This document shows, piece by piece, positions 21,873 to 33,296 of a DNA stretch of 64,000 bases. The notes under the pieces are model-generated. The model was not told the DNA's origin, did not search any database, and was given only the letters and a program-made list of their open reading frames with translations. The stretch comes from Trissonchulus latispiculum (lineage: Eukaryota > Nematoda > Enoplea > Enoplida > Ironidae). The stretch is from positions 16,132 to 80,131 of the forward strand of contig JASAND010021201.1 of the NCBI GenBank assembly GCA_030248195.1, written 5' to 3'. Within the stretch, counting starts at the first letter, position 1. Each line of letters opens with the position of its first letter. The position numbers and the translations under genes were made by a program.

Positions 21873-22056
21873 GCTAGGCCAACGACGGCCAAACGGCCAA
21901 TGGACAGCAAATAGCCAATGGTCTATTGGCCGGCAAACGGCCAACGGCCAACGAAAAGCCAACGGCCAACGGCTGACCGAACCAATTGGCCCAGAAATTC
22001 TCGGCAAACGTCCAATGGTCGGCCATTGGCCGCAACGGCCAACGCCCTACAGCCAA
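21873..22056. repeat. GGCCAACGG repeat block
   Basis: The clearest member of this family: successive GGCCAACGGCCAACG and GGCCAATGG units, mixed with TTGGCCG in the opposite sense. The minus-strand frames across it translate as W/P/L-rich low complexity and are not genes. Confidence 0.7.
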
Positions 22057-23238
22057 GTGTCAAACACAGCTACTTTGTAGAGTAATATATCGGTTGTTTC
22101 TCTTGATTCGATAATGTATATGGGAAGATCTATTTGTATGTCTCCCAAAAAGGATTCGTCGTTGATAGATTCTGCCTGTTTCTAATAGTTGGATGGTCAC
22201 TAATCGAAGTCATTGGAGAGTTCTCATTAGCGCAACAGTTTCTTTGGATGCTGAAATCTAACTTTTCTTAATCCTGAGATAGAGTTAATTATCTGATTTT
22301 GACGTCAAAAGAATGTGTGTTTTGTTGGAATCAAATTACACAATCGTGATGGTGGCATTTAATGGGGGCATCCTATATTCTTTATTATAGCTAAAGTTGC
22401 CTTAACTTTTCAGTCCTGGTTTCTACATTGAAGAGCGCTCTGGTAATAACGTAAGTATATTTTCCGGCTGTTTGATGCAGGTATGGGACGAAATAACCGA
22501 TAAGTCTACAGCTGCAAATTAAACACTCCTTCCATGATGTGGTAAGAAAACCTATATACTTTATGGCGTATTCATGCAAGAATTTTGCAACAACTTTTTG
22601 TCTTTGTAGCAGAAACATGGTATACGCAGCACTTCTTAAGATCAAATCTCTCATGTTCATTCATTCAAATGAATCAGCGAATTGATATTGTAGTTGACAA
22701 GACAGCATCAGTGGAAGATATCTCCAATACTGTGAAACTCACTAAATTTTCCTAGCGTACACGATTTTGAACTAGATACTCTGACTAGGCATTTGGACAA
22801 GATTTGTGCAATGTACAGTCAAGCCACGGAATTGAAATATAGACCTTCTGCACCAGCAGCACACGCATAAAGTCGGCTTCTGGGGGAAGTCTCAAAGTCT
22901 TTTTCCGCTATGAGCCGAAGTTAAAGAGGACTTTCATGAAAACCGTGGACCTATTTCACTGGTAATGGGAAATTAAGTCATTGGGCCGGAGATAACCCAA
23001 TAGAATAAGTGCAGACAGAAGTACGAAAGCAGACCAGCTCCCCTGCTCAGATCATTTCCGTAAAACAAGAACAAACACAATTGCAGATCAAATTAAATTA
23101 AGCGTAGCCTTTTCTATAATCTTCGCCGCGTAGCACTAATTCGTCATCTTTGACTAGATGAGGTGGCAATCCAAATCACAATTTAGTACAACGTTTCGTG
23201 AACATCTTCATCTTTTTTCAAATGGCGGCTGTACCGAT
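22057..23238. other. No gene supported
   Basis: A minus-strand frame at 22391-22660 (89 codons, starts MNMRDLILRSAAYTMFLLQR) has ordinary composition and an ATG but no domain I recognise. I leave it as possible but unsupported. The rest is AT-rich. Confidence 0.3.
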
Positions 23239-23242
23239 GTAT

Positions 23243-24431
23243 TGTAATGTGTGAGTTGTGTGTGTAATTTTAGTGAGTGTGTTTTTAATGTGAAATTTTA
23301 GTAAGAGTGGTATTTTTGGTGAGAAATATGTGTTGTGTAAATTTGCATTGAAATTAGGTTGAAATTAGATATTTTCTATGTTAAAATGCGTTATGTTTTG
23401 TTCAGCCCACTTAGCTGCTAGGTGGCGCTGTTTGTCTTTTGAAGTTTCTCTGGATGCGCGCTGAGCATCCCGTTTGCAAAGGGGGTCTCAAATCCAGCTA
23501 ATCAAAATTCACTAGGCATCTCTCTCAGACTTCACTTTAAAACTAGTCAGTCTTGTCTTTCTTAACTCTAGCGTGCGGCCGTTATTTTCAACGTGTGTGC
23601 CTAGCCTTTTGCCTTTCTTTTTGGGAAGCCTATCCTGGGGTATTTGTAAGTTATTGATTTAGTTTCTTTTCTTACTTCAGACTCCGAGGCGACCTCGTGG
23701 GTCGACCTAAAATTTATTAGAGGGTGCTATTGTGTTCTGGTTTCTTTTTAATTGGTAACTTAATACTGCTGTTTATTCTAGGAAAAGGTTTAATATGTTA
23801 TGTCATGTCTGTTAGTTAGCCGCGACGGCTTCGGGCAACATTACTTTGAGATAATAGTTTTTAGAAGGGTTTAAACGATTTTTGGGATAAAATCTGTGCA
23901 CGTAGACTGTCTTTTAATTGCATCTAAATTTCATTTATGTTCTGTTTAAACTGTACTTATTTCTTAGAATGTATACTTGTTTGAATTTCTCCCTGTTTTT
24001 GTAAGCCTCAATGATGAATGTTTTCAGTGTCAAAGTTTCTTATACCCGCTTGTGTACCTTTTGGGAGTCGCTCCCTTGCTTGCTATTTTATTAAATGTGG
24101 TCTCAGTAGCTGAGCCCTTAGGGTGTCTTTAGTTAGGTTTTTATTAGAATTGTATATTCGGTAGGTAGGACTCTGAGTTATTTCTAAGTCTAGGTAGGCT
24201 AATTACTTACTGAGCGTGTATTTAATTTATTCAAAGTTCTCTCCATAGTTGATAGTTAGGCATTTATTAGTCCTTTAGTCAGCCATATTTAGTCGTCTGT
24301 TAGGTTTAATTATTCTTGGCGAGATCCTGCCCAGGTCGACTGGAACATAAGTCTCCTCCAGGTTCGCCGTTTCCATACGCGCACAGTTTCCACCCGTAAA
24401 GTTTGGTTGCCGATACACTTCCAACTTTACA
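23243..24431. mobile_element. Solo LTR candidate, about 1.19 kb
   Basis: It begins TGTAA at 23243 and ends TTACA at 24431, the short inverted TG...CA ends of an LTR. It is flanked by GTAT on both sides (23239-23242 and 24432-24435), a possible 4-bp duplication. The content is T-rich and non-coding, with a TTTTATTAAATG polyadenylation-like string near 24090. No gag or pol lies beside it, so it would be a solo LTR left by recombination. The short signals could occur by chance. Confidence 0.45.
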
Positions 24432-24435
24432 GTAT

Positions 24436-25471
24436 GTTTTTGTAAGGGCTAGTGCTACTTGGCCCTAATATCAGACCAGGTGCAGCAGCCCACGACGTTA
24501 AGGTCGAACAGTTATGATAAAAAGGGTTTCAGTTTCAGTTTTCACGTCTCACACACACAGTGTTAAATTGTTAAGCTTTTGGATTCGAGTGCTCAGGATA
24601 TGGAGAATGTTGATAGGGTGCGTTTTCTTTAGTAGACATGGCCTATCGATAACGAAAACTCTGTACACAAATCTGAGTAAAGTTCTGCAAATAGAATTTT
24701 GTCTTGTGAACTCTAAGCAAAGACTGGAAGCCTTTGGCTAAGCATATTATTTTTATTATTATTATTATTTGGCTCAGCAGGTCTTAAAGGTTCAGAAAAT
24801 CTGACAAATTTCGCTCACTTGAGTTTTCTAAGAATGGAAATATTTCAGCCGAAACCAATGATAATCTCCGCAGAAGTGTTACATCCTGCCAAAATTCTTT
24901 CAAATCGTCCTAGTCTTAGAAATCGATGTTGGATCTCATCGATGTTGGAAACAAAGAAGTCGTGTTTTGCAGTTCTCATTTCAAGCCATATCTCCAGTTT
25001 TAGGCAACAGATCTAAACTGTGAGGGGTGCATAAAATGTGCAATGGACTGAACGATGCATCGATACAGTACAAATAAATCTACATTGTTTTGAAAATAAA
25101 CTGATTTGTTCAAATATGGGAAATTTGGAAAGGAAGCCCCAAATAAATTCTTGTTTATACTGGCACATCAGTTGGAATTAGGTTAAGGGTTTTAAGAGCA
25201 AAACTGTTCAACTGGTGTTTCTACTGCCTGCTGAGAGATGAATGCCAATAACTAAAAAATCTAATCTAAACTAATCTTTTCATCAAAAATATGGGACTGG
25301 TCCAGAGGCATGCATACACAGCTCCTACAATTCCCAGCTCCTACACACTTTGTCGTAGAAGCTGTGTATTGACTTTGAAGGGTAAACTGCAGGCCAGATC
25401 TAAAACAGATTACGGTAGTTTATCTGTGCCATTTCTTTTTCAAATCTAAAGGAAATACCTATTGTAAGTTC
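24436..25471. other. No gene supported
   Basis: AT-rich. Frames at 24514-24741 and 24819-25016 have no domain-like content. A (TTA)n tract is near 24748-24769. Confidence 0.35.
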
Positions 25472-25837
25472 CTATTTATGTTGAGTTAATTTTCTGATTA
25501 CCGAAATAAAATTCATAAAGCCATAAGAGTGAAAAATACCCGAAAGGGTGCCAGCTACGTAAGTTAAGAGTTTACTAATTCGAAACCCTTGGAAATACGT
25601 AGGATCACACGTGGATTCGTTTCCATTTACTAAGAGTTTATTGTCGAAAACGTCGTGCGCTTCAACGTTGTTTCTAATTTTTCTTTGTTCTCTGAAAATT
25701 TCTGAAAATCCTTCTGCACTTCCCAATGTGTTAATCCTAACGGATTTATAAACAGCATGTATAATACCGAATGTTATTGGTAGGACACCCAGGCTTTTAG
25801 CAAGTTCGCTGCTTAAGTGACCCTTAACTGATGTCAA
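25472..25837 (-). pseudogene. MAPEG-like (FLAP/LTC4S/MGST2-type) fragment, probably degraded
   Basis: An open frame of about 121 codons without an ATG start. Its order resembles membrane-associated proteins of eicosanoid and glutathione metabolism: a hydrophobic first helix, a basic loop with GSAEGFSEIFREQRKIRNNVE (compare the family's R..N..E signature), then YFQGFRISKLLTYVAGTLSGIF as a last helix. The family normally has four helices in about 150 residues. Here helices 2-3 seem to be missing, replaced by a hydrophilic DNKLLVNGNESTCDPT stretch. I read it as a deleted, probably non-functional copy, or as one exon of a rearranged gene. The similarity is judged by eye only and could be wrong. 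Confidence 0.35.
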
Positions 25838-26131
25838 ATTTTATAATAACCTTAGCCTTTCGTTAAAGCCTTCAGCTGCTAGACCACGTAGATTATAAAT
25901 TTTTCCTTGGAGTGAGGTAATAGTGCCTCAAGGAAAGAAATTGCTCAATTCAATATTTAGTTAATTTCTGTAAATAGTTGGTGTAATAGCCTTCCAGTAT
26001 AGCACGTGCTGCTCCAGTTTTCGACCGATGTTTTAAGTTCAATCACTACGGTATTCTACGTTTCTATAGGGTTCTCTCTACGCTTTCTGATGTTTTAGAT
26101 TTCATTCTGCGGTACGTGTTTCTCATTGGCC

Positions 26132-27022
26132 ATGAATAACACAACCTTTAAAGCAATTGAGATTATTGATTTACCAGCCAATACAGCATTTGCTGTCTTC
26201 GGCTGCAGTGGGATTGCTAGCAATTTGTTTATTATTTATTGCCAGTCAACTAGTGTGGAAATTAGAAACTTGTTTATCTTCTTACAGGCAGTTTGTGACT
26301 TGACAGCGAGTGCATCTTATGTATTCCACGCTTTGGTCCTGGCCAGGTGGAAGTTAACCAAACAAATTGACTGCTTCAATGCAAACGTACAATTTCACTA
26401 TGCTCTCGCAAGCAGCACAATGTTAACACTCTGTATCGGATTAGACAGAATTGGAGCTGTACAGTGGCCAATCCAATACAAAAATACAGTTCTGAAGCGA
26501 ATAAAAAATATAGTTGGGTCCGGCATAGCCTTATTTGCATATCCAATGCTTTTGATTGGATTAGGATTCAGGTATGTAGGGCCACATAGACTGATACCAC
26601 TATGTATTATTCCGACAGCAATAATTGAGACGGTGGCATATGATTTCTGGAATCAATCAACAACAACGATAAACGTCTCTGTTGTCTTGATTTATTCGTT
26701 ACTGGCTGCTAGGATCAGGCAGACCAAACTTTCCGTTAATAGTTCTGCGATGGAAGAAAAGAACGTTCAAATTGTTACTTCAATCATCATTATTGGGATC
26801 ATTCATATTCTAACGTGGACATCTACCATGGCTATACTTCTGATTGTCTCAAAGCTTAACTTATCTCCGTTTTTGCAGCTGCATGTGGGGCTGTACGTTG
26901 GAGTGTTAGCAGCAGTCAATAATGCCAGCAACGGTTTTATTTATATATGGCGCAGTGCAGAATATATGGCAGCTCTAAAATCTCGCATCAAAAGATCTAC
27001 CGTACAAAGCTTTACTGTTTAA
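26132..27022 (+). CDS. Srsx-like rhodopsin-family receptor, intact, 296 aa
   Basis: I chose ATG 26132 because it gives the MNNT start seen in the paralogues. The in-frame TTG two codons upstream is not needed. The seven hydrophobic segments run in the same order as in the copy at 15229. Cys82-type residue IDCF stands before TM3, LCIGLDRIGAVQWP ends TM3, FWNQSTTTINVSV opens TM5, HILTWTSTMAILLIVSKL forms TM6 and NNASNGFIYIWRSAEY forms TM7. The tail ends STVQSFTV, shorter than in the 15229 copy. It should be a plasma-membrane sensory GPCR with unknown ligand. An acceptor-like GATGTTTTAG ends at 26098, 33 nt before the ATG. It is closer to the genes at 28387 and 32367 (shared QWP.xYK) than to the 15229 gene. 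Confidence 0.9.
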   Translation: MNNTTFKAIEIIDLPANTAFAVFGCSGIASNLFIIYCQSTSVEIRNLFIFLQAVCDLTASASYVFHALVLARWKLTKQIDCFNANVQFHYALASSTMLTLCIGLDRIGAVQWPIQYKNTVLKRIKNIVGSGIALFAYPMLLIGLGFRYVGPHRLIPLCIIPTAIIETVAYDFWNQSTTTINVSVVLIYSLLAARIRQTKLSVNSSAMEEKNVQIVTSIIIIGIIHILTWTSTMAILLIVSKLNLSPFLQLHVGLYVGVLAAVNNASNGFIYIWRSAEYMAALKSRIKRSTVQSFTV

Positions 27023-28386
27023 TTCACCAAGCCATAACCATTCAATACTGTCATTTCTTTTAACAGCTTTGACATAAAAGTGAATCTATGTGTATTAGTA
27101 TTGAAATGGCCAAAATTCCATGCTCCGTATAATTGTTGATTCTAATGTCTTGAAACTTTAACTCTTAACGATATTTTTCGCTAGTGCGAATCTACTTGAT
27201 TGCATGCGACTAAATGTATATTGTTGAAATTCTCCAATGCTTTTCTAATACTTAACACGTGGTCTATCATATTTGTTTTTAGAGTCAGTAAAAATCGGTA
27301 GGCCTCTCATTTTTCAGATCTGTGCCAAATGCTTCCTTTTGACTAGTGAATGTTTTGAAGTAAAAGTAAATGGAAGTAAAAGTAAATGGAAGTAAAAGCA
27401 TTTTTCTCATTTGCCGGACGACACATAGTTTCTCCAAGTCTGTGTACAGTAAAAGAACAGAACACCAATCATCCATGTTAAAACGGACTGAAGTGTACTG
27501 ATCACTGAAACTCCGTTGCAATACAATTATTCTGAAACCATTTCGCTGTCGCTTATTTCACAACAAGATTGTATAATACATAAGAGTATGACAAGCGTTA
27601 TATTTACAAGTATATTTATCGCTTTGTCGATATCTCTTATTTACCATATAAAAACTAATGAAAAATATAAGAGTCCGAGTTACTTCAGTTTACCGGTTAC
27701 GTTAGTTGGACTATAGTCCCAATCATCTGAGTCTGAAATAATTAGCATATGTGGACCTAAGAACCGGGAACTTCTATGATGTTTTTGAGATTTTCTACAT
27801 TATGTGTTTCGGGCAGCTTTGAAATTTTAATGCTTAAACATGTGCAATATTTCACGTATTGCACTTGTTATATGTGTTGCATGTGCTGAAAATTTAACCT
27901 GGATCAGTTAGCTAACTACTATTTATGTCATATAGCTTGACTTGAGAAAAAATCACTATCATTAAAAGTTACGGTTACTGCATTTTTGATGGAAGAGGAT
28001 ACTGACGCTCAATAATTACCATAACAATTCTACAAGGCATCAGATTGTCCATTACGTCTACCATAATGACGATGCTGTGGTACCTCCATCTGACTGGCGG
28101 CCACCCTTGAAAGGCTCTGTAAATTATCCAAGGAGGGGGTTTGAAACTTTGCTAGAGCTTATATTTTGCAAGCATTAAAACACCATTTGCTTAGGATTTG
28201 AATCGACATCAGATGCAGATAAGTAGAAAAAGATACCTTTGTATAGTAAAGTATGATAAAATGTTCAACAAGGATTTTGAGTATTCGAGACAATATGTTA
28301 ATCTGCACTGGAATGCTGGAGTATTATCCTGAAAACGATAAGAAAAAAGAATAATTGATATTAAATTCTTTAATCTATTCTAATAA
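27023..28386. other. No gene seen; small tandem repeat at 27356-27399
   Basis: The space between two convergent receptor genes. A 16-bp unit GAAGTAAAAGTAAATG is repeated about 2.5 times at 27356-27399. No further coding sequence is recognisable. Both receptors' 3' UTRs must end here. Confidence 0.45.
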
Positions 28387-29283
28387 TCAAGCAGCAATAC
28401 TTTGAACAACCGTTCTTCTCAAGCATATCTTAAGTGTTGACATGTATTCAACACTACGACACAAATATATGTAGCCATTACTGGCATTGTTTATTGCTGC
28501 TAACACTCCAACATATAGTCCTACATGCAGCTGTTCCGATGCTGATATATTCAGTTTTGAAACTATTAGAAGAGCAGCCATGGTACTAGTCCAAGTAAAG
28601 ATGTGGATTATGGCAATAATAATTATTGACATAATAATTTGCTCATGCTTTTCTTCCATTGAAGAATTGAGTGCTGCATCTTTAGCTTTCTTAAAACTAT
28701 ACGCAAGAAGTGAATACACCGCAACTACAGTTAAATTTAGCAATGTTGTTGACTGATTCCAGAAGTCATAAGCTACGGTATCTGCAATTGCAGTTGGAAT
28801 AATGCATAGCGGTATCGTTCTGTTAGCACTAACATATTTAGCCCCTAAGCCAACCAAGATAACTGGATATACAATGACTGATAGAAAGCAACAAACCATG
28901 TTTTTTATGGTTTTCAAGGCGGTATGCTTGTAATAAAGCGGCCATTGAACAGCAATAATTCTATCCATACCAATACATAGGGTCAGCATGGTGCTACTGG
29001 CCAGAGCATAGTGAAAGTAAGCAGTTATTTGGAAACATGTAAGCTGGTTTGTGACATTCCACTTAAGCAAAACCTGAGCACGCAACACATACGAGCAGCT
29101 AGCAATCAGGTCACAGATGGCCTGAAGAAATATAAGCAAATTCCTGATTGAGGGACTGACGGCTTGACAGTAGATAATAAATAGATTACTGACAATTCCG
29201 CTGATCCCAACGATAGTGAAAGCTGCATTGGCTGCAGCATCCGTTATTGCAATTGTTGAATGCACCGTACTATTCATAACCAT
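28387..29283 (-). CDS. Srsx-like rhodopsin-family receptor, intact, 298 aa
   Basis: Single-exon frame. Two in-frame ATGs lie two codons apart (29283 and 29277), and the second gives the MNST start typical of the cluster. An acceptor-like TTCGGATAG ends at 29290, only 6 nt before the first ATG, so the 5' UTR on this exon is minimal. Key features are ANAAFTIVGISGIVSNLFIIYCQ in TM1, LTCF with its Cys before TM3, LCIGMDRIIAVQWPLYYK after TM3 (Met in place of Leu before DR), YDFWNQSTTLLNLTVV in TM5, HIFTWTSTMAALLIVSKL in TM6, NNASNGYIYLCRSVEYM in TM7 (Cys in place of Trp before RS) and tail VQSIAA. Predicted sensory GPCR with unknown ligand. It converges with the gene at 26132. Confidence 0.9.
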   Translation of the reverse strand: MVMNSTVHSTIAITDAAANAAFTIVGISGIVSNLFIIYCQAVSPSIRNLLIFLQAICDLIASCSYVLRAQVLLKWNVTNQLTCFQITAYFHYALASSTMLTLCIGMDRIIAVQWPLYYKHTALKTIKNMVCCFLSVIVYPVILVGLGAKYVSANRTIPLCIIPTAIADTVAYDFWNQSTTLLNLTVVAVYSLLAYSFKKAKDAALNSSMEEKHEQIIMSIIIIAIIHIFTWTSTMAALLIVSKLNISASEQLHVGLYVGVLAAINNASNGYIYLCRSVEYMSTLKICLRRTVVQSIAA

Positions 29284-31737
29284 TAAAACCTATCCGAAGA
29301 TAAATTATTTATATGTAGAAAAGTGAGTTTCAGAGGGAATTTAATCAACAGAATTATCAGCTGGCTGAAATCGTAATTGCGATAATGATAGCAGCTGATC
29401 GTTTGATAACTCATGTCCTTTTTGATTGTTGTTGTAAGCTTTTGCCTGGCAGCCTTGCCCGATAACTCATTACGACTTGATTGATACTTCATTTTTAAAA
29501 ATTAATAATTTTAAAACTTCATTACAAACATTATTTGCTCTTGTTCACGTAGCTAATAACCCAAGCAACTTTTTAAAGTTAATATTTAGCACAAATGATC
29601 CAATTTTTACAATTAGATGTTAAAAAGAAAATTCATCAAAAATGCTTAAAACAAAAATAAAAATGAAACACATACTTTGTAGCAAAAGTTTGCAGATATG
29701 TGTTATGCATCCAGAACAGAATAGTATCCAAGACGCGCAAATTTGATCCGAAAGCAATGCGATTTATTTAAACTTAAAGTCAAAAGTGCATTGTTAGAGT
29801 AAAATTCGGAAAAGCATATACTTGAGTGGTTCATAATTGACTTTCTATTTCAAAGAGTTCCTTTCTTTGTTTCTACACCTTTGCAATGAGATTCTGATTA
29901 AACATTGTCAGTACCATCTAAGCTACTCACCATGATTATTGCAACTGTTGAGAATCAACTAACATCAAGTGGTGCAACTTAACCTTAAAATCAAACACTA
30001 AATCCAATCATTATTTCTGTGTTTGATTCTTGGTTACTTAGCTAATACGATCAGTTAGATTTATTTCCGCAAAAGATGTCAGTCGTCCTTTGTGAACCTA
30101 TTGAAAGTCGGTTCTGTATTTCTTTGCCCCATTAAATATATTGTTACGCCACAACGATTATTAATTGGTTAGCCCGTGGGGATCCAATGATTTGACTTGT
30201 AGTTGCTTGTTAGGTAGGGTTGATATGTTGGGAACACCTGCAGTCGCTTAGCCTATAATTCCATTTCTTAGGTCCAGACAGTTAAACATTGGGATTTAAC
30301 CCTACTAGCATATACAAAAAATAATTTGAAAAATTTTAAAATATTTAATTTTTAATAAATACTTAAATTTCTTTAGGTGCAATTTTAGTAAAGCTAGTCT
30401 GGTATATCAGGAACAAAATTTAGACCTATAGTCTTCTGCGAAAATTTCAAATTACAACAATTTACCAACAATTTTAAAATTTAAACCTATAATCTTTTAT
30501 ACATGCAGACCAACCGGATAACCCTTTTCGAATGTCAATCCTATGTATAAATCCTCGATGTTTCAAAAGTCAACAAGCTTCATTATATTCTTGCTATAAG
30601 GCTTTATTGTTGACAAAATGAGGGAATATTATTTACTTTCAAAATCGTGTAAACCTTAGTTATGTGTCTTGGAATATCTTGAACAATAAAATTTTATCAT
30701 CTAGTTGCTTGCAGCCAGGAAACGTTAACTAGCAAAATCCGTGTCTGTGGGTCTGTGACAGTGATGGTGATAGAAAGCAAAAGTCTGTGATATACTGTAA
30801 AAGTAGAGACTGATTAAGCATATTTGAAATAATTTTTTCGCAATAACAGGCGGTATTGCACTAATTGTTTCAATTCTTAAAGATTGCTGCCGCCTTCCGA
30901 CTTGAAAGATCTAACGAGCTCTTTTTACTTTTCGCAAGATAAAATGCTATGGAGGTGAAAATTGTAAAAACGAAGATAGATCATCATATTCTCTTCAAGT
31001 AGTGAAGTGCGTCTTAATAATCTAGCTATGTTATCGACGAACTGACACGCCTAACGTTTGAAAGATTTCTTGAATTGTGCCAACAATCTGTCTGAATATA
31101 AAGTATTGAAATTGTTGCAGAAACGTGCCGAGTTTGTCTCCAACCTCAAAATGTTTCAGGTAGGTACTTTATTCCGGAAATAGGTTCACGACAACAGTCC
31201 AGAACTTGAGGATATATCATTACTTTCTGCGAATCAGTCGAATCAAAGAACCACAAAATTTTTGACATCTTATGTAAGTATGGGAGGTCATGACCAGGTT
31301 TACAAATAAAAAGACCAAAACTGGGTCCAAGAATGCCCGCGTGGGGCATAAATCACCTGCTTTCATGAAAGCCAAATAACTTTATGGTTGAGTAGATCTG
31401 CAGTCGAGCAGAATTGGACAATACAAAACTTCATAATAATCTAGCATATGCTGTAAATTTCAAGTTTAAATCTCAAGCAATAAAAGGAAGCACGGGTTTT
31501 TTGTCAAACTATGACAATGATTTTATTTGTTTACAAAAGATTTCATTTGTTTGACAAAGATTGTTTAGTCAAGTACAGCTAGTACCAATATTCGCAGTAA
31601 CGTAGTACTAGTAACTGTTTTATCTACCGTAGCTGGAACTGCAGTTGGATATATATAAGAAATCCATAAACTGAACACCTGTTGGTTGCATTTTCATAAT
31701 GCATAATCCAATACATTCCGGCAATACTAGATACGCG
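29284..31737. other. No gene supported
   Basis: AT-rich intergenic DNA of about 2.4 kb. A minus-strand frame at 31146-31349 and others have no recognisable content. Upstream exons of the receptor at 28387 may lie here but cannot be seen. Confidence 0.4.
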
Positions 31738-32347
31738 GGGCCAATTTCATAAAACTTCAATGTTGCGGAATCCGCAACTCGCAGCTGCAAGTTGCGGATT
31801 TGCAAACTGCAAGTGTTGCATAAAGGGTCAAGTGCGGAATCCCCACTTGCACTTGAATGGCGAGTCAAGTAGGCTGCAAGTTGCGAGTTCGCTTGAACAC
31901 AAGCAGCAAGTAAGTGTTTCACGAAACCCGCTGGAACACTCACTTGTAACTTGCAGGCGCAAGTAAAGTCGTCTCGTAGATTCTAACTAGACGATTTTCA
32001 AAAAAAATTGAATATCTTCGTTAATCTTCGTCAGTTTTTATCGAAATTTAAGAAGTAACTGCTTTAACATGTTTTGCATACTTTGTGAAAATTTCAATAA
32101 ACTTTAAGAAGTCTGAAAAAGTTACGATTTTTTAAGTAGTTACGGTCAATTTTTGCTTCTACTCGCACTTGCAATGCAAGTACTCGCACTTGCGTTGCAA
32201 GTGGGTCAAGTTCCGCAACTCGCTTAGTTAATTTCCGCAAGTTTGCGGAAAAGTTTTTTGAAACATTAGTAATCCGCACTTGTGTTGCAAGTGCGAGTAC
32301 TCGCAAACTCGCACTTGCAAGTCCGCAACATCTTATGAAATTGGCCC
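31738..32347. mobile_element. MITE with GGGCCAATTTCATAA ends and GCAAGT arrays, about 610 bp
   Basis: Left end GGGCCAATTTCATAA and right end TTATGAAATTGGCCC are inverse complements, followed inward by GTTGCGGA on both sides. The subterminal parts are packed with CGCACTTGCAAGT and TTGCGGAA motifs in both orientations (31765-31965 and 32155-32325). The middle is AT-rich. No target duplication was found. The open frames across it are products of the repeats. It ends 19 bp before the stop codon of the receptor on the minus strand, so it sits in that gene's 3' UTR. Confidence 0.8.
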
Positions 32348-32366
32348 TGCTGTACTCGTCCGTAAA

Positions 32367-33296
32367 TTACACAACCATTTCGTTGCGCTTTTGTGCGTTC
32401 GAATCAACTGTCAGACTTTGAACTTCCGTCTTCTTCATATATTTCATAACTGTGGACCTGTACTGACTGCTCCTCCAGAAGTAAACAAATCCATTGCTTG
32501 CATTGTTCAGAGCAGCTAATATTCCAACGTACAGTCCCACGTGCAGCTGAATGGACGGAGACAGATTAAGCATAGAAACTATCAAAATTATTGCCATGGT
32601 TGCGGTCCATGTGAAAATGTGAAATGTTGCGATTATAATTATAGAGATAACCATTTGTTCGGTTTTTTCATCCGAATTACTGCTAGAAATTGTTAGCTTT
32701 GTTCTGTAGAACAACACTGCAAGTAAAGAATATACAACTATTACTGATAAGTTAATAGAAGTAGTTGACTGGTTCCAGAAATCGTATGCTATTGTCTCAA
32801 TTAATGAGGTGGGTATAATACAAAGGGGTAATATTCTGTCAGCGCTAGCAAATATAGCGCCTAAACTAACTAAAATTAGCGGATAAGCTAACAATGAAAG
32901 GAAACAACAAGCAATCGTTTTGACCTTTTGAACGCTGTGGTTTTTGTAAAGGACGGGCCACTGTACAGCGGCAATTCTGTCTAGTCCAATGCATAGTGTC
33001 AGCATTGTACTGCTGGAAAGAGCATAGTGGAATTGCGAGTTAGCCCAGAAGCACTGGTGTTGGTTGATGTTTTTCCATTTGGATACAACCTGAGCATCAA
33101 ATACAAAGGATCCGCTGGCTATCATGTCACAAACTGCTTGCAAGAAAATAAATGCATTTCGAAGAGTTGGATTGATAGCCTGGCAATAAATGATAAAAAG
33201 GTTGCTGGCAATCCCAGTAAAACCGATTGCTGTAAAAGCCGCATGAGCGGGTCCGTCAATCAGCTTAACAACGGCAATAGTAGTGGAGTTATTCAT
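32367..33296 (-). CDS. Srsx-like rhodopsin-family receptor, intact, 309 aa
   Basis: Single-exon frame starting MNNSTT at 33296, with an acceptor-like CTTATTTAG ending at 33313, 17 nt upstream. TM1 contains TGIASNLFIIYCQ. HQCF has the Cys before TM3. TM3 ends LCIGLDRIAAVQWPVLYK, TM5 follows YDFWNQSTTSINLSV, TM6 contains HIFTWTATMAIILIVSML, and TM7 is NNASNGFVYFWRSSQYR. The tail is the longest of the close paralogues (VQSLTVDSNAQKRNEMVV). A MITE begins 19 bp past the stop and may supply the polyadenylation region. Predicted plasma-membrane sensory receptor, ligand unknown. Confidence 0.9.
   Translation of the reverse strand: MNNSTTIAVVKLIDGPAHAAFTAIGFTGIASNLFIIYCQAINPTLRNAFIFLQAVCDMIASGSFVFDAQVVSKWKNINQHQCFWANSQFHYALSSSTMLTLCIGLDRIAAVQWPVLYKNHSVQKVKTIACCFLSLLAYPLILVSLGAIFASADRILPLCIIPTSLIETIAYDFWNQSTTSINLSVIVVYSLLAVLFYRTKLTISSSNSDEKTEQMVISIIIIATFHIFTWTATMAIILIVSMLNLSPSIQLHVGLYVGILAALNNASNGFVYFWRSSQYRSTVMKYMKKTEVQSLTVDSNAQKRNEMVV

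Noticed and set aside
31620..32306. Several open frames with S/C/N-rich or RV-rich repeats
   Set aside because: They lie across the GCAAGT arrays of the MITE at 31738-32347.
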